Assembly (NCBI RefSeq): GCF_001723175.1
Contig: NC_064652.1
Location: forward strand, 3,906,001 to 3,970,000
Source: Penicillium oxalicum
Taxonomy: Eukaryota > Ascomycota > Eurotiomycetes > Eurotiales > Aspergillaceae
Direction: 5' to 3'
DNA length: 64,000 bases
The position numbers were made by a program, and so were the translations under genes. Within the stretch, counting starts at the first letter, position 1. Every line of letters begins with the position of its first letter. The notes below the pieces were generated by a model that did not search any database, was not told the origin of the DNA, and saw nothing but the letters and a program-made list of their open reading frames with translations. Of the stretch, positions 60,345-64,000 are shown piece by piece.

Positions 60345-61577
60345 ATGGGTTGGCCGACACGTTGTGGTGCGTCTACCTCTTCAGCGCCATCTCGGCATCT
60401 CTGGTTCTTGTTCTATCAAGGGTTCTGACCCATTCTTAGATCTATCCTCTGAGGATGCCCAATACTCCTACTGCGCCAACGGCCCCGTGGCTGTCTTTTT
60501 CTCCGTCTTGTTCGGCTTGACCTGGATCGCACATGTAATTCAAGCGGTGATCTACCGGAAAAAGTTCTGCTGGGTCATTGTTGTGGGTACATTATGGGAG
60601 TGTATTGGACTGGTGATGCGAACCTACTCCACCATTGACCAGACGCAAGCCAACACAGCTTCAGCGGGGCAGTTATTAGTTCTGCTGGCTCCCTTGTGGG
60701 TGAACGCCTTTGTGTACATGATCTTTGGTCGCATGGTCTACTATTATCTGCCAGAAAAGAAGGTGATTGGAATTCGGGCGGAAAAGTTGGCAAAAATCTT
60801 CATCTGGCTGGATGTGAGGTAAGTGGGAGCTTTGCTCTTTTCAATGAACGGAGCCACTAATCGTTGGACGTCAATTTGCTTCAGCTCTTTCATCGTGCAA
60901 GCGACCGGAGGTATCATGGATTCCGATTTCAGCCCCGAGATGAACAAGATTGGCCTCCACATCTACACGGCAGGAATTGCGGTGCAGGAGCTATTTATTG
61001 TGCTATTCTGTGGACTGATCTTTGCCTTCCATCGGCGAATGCGAGAAGGGACGGGAGATTATTCGCGCGGCCCGCACTGGCATACTCTGGTGATCGCCAT
61101 GTATGGAACATTGGGGTGTATCACGGTAAGCACAGTCAAAGACCCAGCCCAAAAGGGCGTTGGAAACCAAAGCCAGGGAGGCCACGCATCAGAATGCCAA
61201 TTTGACCACATGAACAGATCCGAATCATCTACCGTCTGATCGAGTTTGCAAACACCAACACCGCTGGCAAGAGTCCACTAACCGTGAATGAGGCACCCTT
61301 CTACTGCCTGGAGTGTGTTCCCATGTTTGCCGCAATGATTATCTGGAACATCTGGCATCCTGGCCGCTATCTCCATGGCGAGGAGAGTGAATTTCCCAAA
61401 AAGGTCAAGGTCTCCCGCAAAGAGAAGAAGCGCATCAAGCAGGAAGCCAAGGACCGCAAGCGCCGGGACCGTAGGCGGTCATCCAGTCGAAGGGGCAAAC
61501 GAGACTCTGAGTATCACCTCACCTCTACTGATGAAGGAACCTATGAAGACGGCTACGCCATGCACGGCCGGCGGTAA
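60345..61577 (+). CDS. RTA1-like (lipid-translocating exporter) membrane protein
   Basis: Seven-helix fungal membrane protein of the RTA1/RSB1 family, linked in yeast to sphingoid-base transport and resistance to 7-aminocholesterol. Later exons are clear: up to 60818, 60885-61125 and 61218-61577. Markers: QYSYCANGPVAVFFSVLFGL, VIVVGTLWECIGLVMRTYS, LLVLLAPLWVNAFVYMIFGR, IQATGG-type segment FIVQATGG, GLHIYTAGIAVQELFIVLF, RIIYRLIEFA, NEAPFYCLECVPM, then a Lys/Arg-rich cytoplasmic tail. The 5' end is unresolved: the best start context (CACCATGG, ATG at 60345) is in a different frame from the conserved part, and a helix-like stretch LWCVYLFSAISASLVLVLS reads in a third frame, so an unseen exon structure or small indels are involved. 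Possibly a self-protection or transport gene of the cluster, or simply the flanking gene. Confidence 0.85.
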
Positions 61578-62381
61578 TAGTGGAGTTTTAATTTTTTTTT
61601 TGCTCTTTGTTCTGTGGATGGCTGGGGTTTCTGTCTCTTTGGTCTTTTCATCTTTCCAGTCCGGGGCGTATCTTGACAGATGCCCACCTTTTCCCCAATT
61701 CAACCGATTCCGCGTCATATAGGTAGCGGGCCGTTTTTGGCATGAAGAGTGCATTTTTATTTTCAATCTTATGCTTTTTACGGGCAATGAGGCGAACCGA
61801 TTGACTTCATTTGTAATATACAGCATTGAAACAGCCCGGTCAGGCGGTGGTCCCGTTTCTCTTCCCTTCAGAGGCGGCACCATGGCGAGATAACTTTTAA
61901 GGGCTACATAGAGCGTGAGCGACATGATGAAGATATGAGAATAAATCTGATTGGAAAAGAAGAGGTCACATGAATAAAGAAGATCAAAAGAATCTCCGAC
62001 TAATGAGCCGATCCTGTGAATACACATAAAATTGAACGCCAAGACACCGAACGATTATAATCCCCACCCTAATGATCCAACGCCAGTGCTAATATATCCC
62101 ACGTTTATAAGTGCAACTCGCATTGAGTACAAGTAAATATGATGCTTTTCAAAGGAAAAGACGGAAAGCAACAATCGACCATGCTGTAATGTCAGAAGGT
62201 GATTGGCGGAGTTTGACACAAGGCAGCAACATTTACGGCCAGCGGCACGGAATCAAACTCCCCCACCACCCGGACATAAGACAGCCACGGCCGACATCAT
62301 TCGACGAACTGGGTATCCACGAAGACGATGTGAAATCTGCAAGTTCCCGCCAGGAGAAATGGATCAGAGGAAACTATCCCC
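61578..62381. other. Convergent 3' region between RTA1-like and bANK genes
   Basis: 0.8 kb between two stop codons, AT-richer than the genes, with T-runs just after the RTA1-like stop. No gene-like frame. Confidence 0.45.
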
Positions 62382-63612
62382 TCATAGATTGGCACCCATG
62401 CAAGCGCTGTGGAGCAGAGTTTGGCCCGTGAAATCTCGGATATCGAGTTGTGCCCCCGCGTGGACTAGAATGTCAACCAAGCCCTGCTGATTTGACTCAC
62501 ACGCCAGGTGGAGTGCTGTACGGCCCTGAAGATCTTGATCATTGACCACATGGGGTGCATGGTCAAGCAGGACCTGGACCATAGTGGTTTGCCGCGCTTG
62601 CACAGCCAGATGGAGAGCCGTCTCGCCCATTCGGGTTGCCTGTCGCACAAGATCCCGATTTGGAGGCGTGCTAGCCAGGAGCTGTTGTACTAAGCTGGTG
62701 TGACCATTCTGGGCAGCAAAGTGTAGCGGGGTCAACCCGGTGTTATCAGGAATGGTCGGATCAGCACCCGCACGGAGAAGAACTGTCAAGACTTGCCCAT
62801 GGCCATGTAGCGCCGCACGGTGCAAGGCTGTATGTCCACGGGAGATGGATCCATCCGCCGTCGATGGAATCAGATTGCCATTATCGGGACTCTGCCGGGA
62901 CGGGAGCCCCAGCAGGCTTGCCGTATCTGTGGAGGATGGTGCGAACGGGGAAGCCTGCAGCTTGTCTGGGGTTAGACAGAGTTGCTGCTCATCGACAGGA
63001 GTCGAAAGCTGGAAATGGCCATGATGGCGGTTCTCCTCCAAAAGTGGAGCATTCCATGATCCTCCGAGAAATGAGGAGTGGTCCAAGTGGGCATGATACG
63101 GGTTGAAGTCCGTCGGTAATGGCGGGGGGGTCCGCTGTTGCTGCTGCTGTGGCTGCGGTTGCGGTTGCGACTGGTGAAATGGATAGTGGGTTCCTTGCGA
63201 TAAAATCGAGGCAGAGTCGGGTGGAGTTGGTGGTGCGACGATTGCACTCTGGCGTGGTGGTGCCTGAGGTTGGGACTTCTTGATTTCGGGAGGTGAGGAC
63301 GATCTCTTCACTCTCGTGCTTCCACTCTTCGTCACGGTCGTCGTTGTCGTCGGTGCAGCGGAGCCTTTTGCTCGACCACCCTTTTCTGCCTTCTCTTCTG
63401 CATTTGCCTTTGCTCCTTGTCGAAGTCCTATTTCTATCAGTGACCATACTTGATGCAAGTGCATTTGACAAGGCGCATTGAGATGCAATTGCGTACTCAC
63501 TTTTTCGATATCCTCGCTGTGCGATCCGATTTTGAGCTCGTCGCCGCTCCACAGGATCACTGATATTGGCCCAGTTTTCGCCAAGGACCGGGGCACTATT
63601 CACGTTGCACAT
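62382..63612 (-). CDS. bANK transcription factor (basic region + ankyrin repeats, TOXE/APS2-type)
   Basis: Probable pathway-specific activator in the nucleus. Exon 1 starts at ATG 63612 and carries a bZIP-type basic region, DPVERRRAQNRIAQRGYRK, joined through a GTGAGT...ATAG intron (about 63500-63427) to RLRQGAK in exon 2. There is no leucine zipper. A low-complexity middle follows (Thr/Val run, Pro-rich, QPQPQPQQQQQ), then five C-terminal ankyrin units from about 62800 (GHTALHRAALHGHGQVLTVL, GLTPLHFAAQNGHTSLVQQL, GETALHLAVQARQTTMVQVL, GRTALHLACESNQQGLVDIL, and a short GQTLLHSACMG). Basic region without zipper plus C-terminal ankyrin repeats defines the family of TOXE (HC-toxin) and APS2/Apf2 (apicidin) regulators. 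Its presence at the far side of the FAS beta gene supports reading the whole window as one cluster. Confidence 0.93.
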
Positions 63613-64000
63613 TTCACATTAGCTTCCAGGCAACTTCATTTTGTTAGGCAGTGTAATTGGAGCCGCAGGGTGGAAGAGCGGGCTCAACGAGGATCATGGA
63701 AGGACTGGGAGGGGCAAGACCGACGTGATCACAATGCATCCGGGCTCACCGAGCATCGCCATGCAGGGCAATAAAAGTAGAGCTGCCGTTCTGTTTGTCC
63801 TTTTAAATACTTCCGGATCGACTCTGGGGAGATTTCTGGCTCCCAGGTTTTGTTACGGATCTTCGGTCGCAGGAATGATGCACGAGATTCTCACGATCTG
63901 CGATTTTCCATGCGCCAGGTCCCCTCCATCTCTTTTATAAAAGCCCGGCTGACGAGCAAAACACCCCCAGGGCAGGCCCGATTCTCTGAGGAGGGTGGGG
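63613..64000. promoter_or_regulatory. Upstream region of the bANK gene
   Basis: 388 bp to the window edge. CGACGTGA at 63721-63728 is one base from TGACGTGA and could be an autoregulatory site. No coding signal recognised. Confidence 0.35.

Noticed and set aside
1..64000. tRNA, rRNA or CRISPR features
   Set aside because: I saw no cloverleaf-like tRNA sequence, rRNA or regularly spaced repeat array; CRISPR is not expected in a fungal genome.

Overview
The window is fungal nuclear DNA. Genes are broken by short spliceosomal introns (about 50-90 bp, GT...AG, CTAAC-type branch points), and the proteins are filamentous-ascomycete families (fungal type I fatty acid synthase subunits, multimodular NRPS, RTA1-like membrane protein). 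Two DNA transposons and a retroelement show dense C-to-T/G-to-A decay typical of repeat-induced point mutation (RIP). Protein style suggests Eurotiales (Aspergillus/Penicillium-like), but that is an impression, not a proof.

Almost every gene fits one secondary-metabolite cluster. Left to right: a very large NRPS on the minus strand (runs off the left edge; start at 14937), a divergent N-acetylglutamate-synthase-like gene (15814-17211), a RIP-decayed pogo/Fot1-like transposon (19159-21204), an ankyrin-only protein (21698-22495), a branched-chain-aminotransferase-type enzyme (23587-25063), a cytochrome P450 (26122-28009), a divergent FAS alpha subunit (28719-33889, with an apparent frame break), a nested transposon island (34042-43500: pogo-like element interrupted by a Ty3/Gypsy chromovirus with 738-bp LTRs and a TAGCG target duplication), an ABCC-type transporter (44532-49859), a hotdog thioesterase-like protein (50834-51895), a FAS beta subunit (52225-58822), an RTA1-like membrane protein (60345-61577) and a basic-region/ankyrin (bANK, TOXE/APS2-type) regulator (62382-63612).

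FAS alpha + FAS beta + BCAT-type transaminase + P450 + bANK regulator + NRPS is the gene logic known from the HC-toxin and apicidin clusters, where a medium-chain fatty acid is made by a dedicated FAS, oxidised, transaminated to a 2-amino fatty acid and built into a cyclic peptide that inhibits histone deacetylases. The product here is probably a related 2-amino-fatty-acid-containing peptide, but the NRPS is laid out differently: C-remnant, A1-T1, C-A2-T2, C-A3-T3-E, C-A4-T4, C..., with the fourth adenylation domain stripped of its catalytic motifs. The extra NAGS-like enzyme, thioesterase, ABCC exporter and second ankyrin protein are not part of the HC-toxin/apicidin gene sets as I know them.

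Whether the pathway is intact is open: FAS alpha has an apparent two-base frame disruption near 29715 and the cluster is cut by about 9.5 kb of transposon sequence between the two FAS genes.
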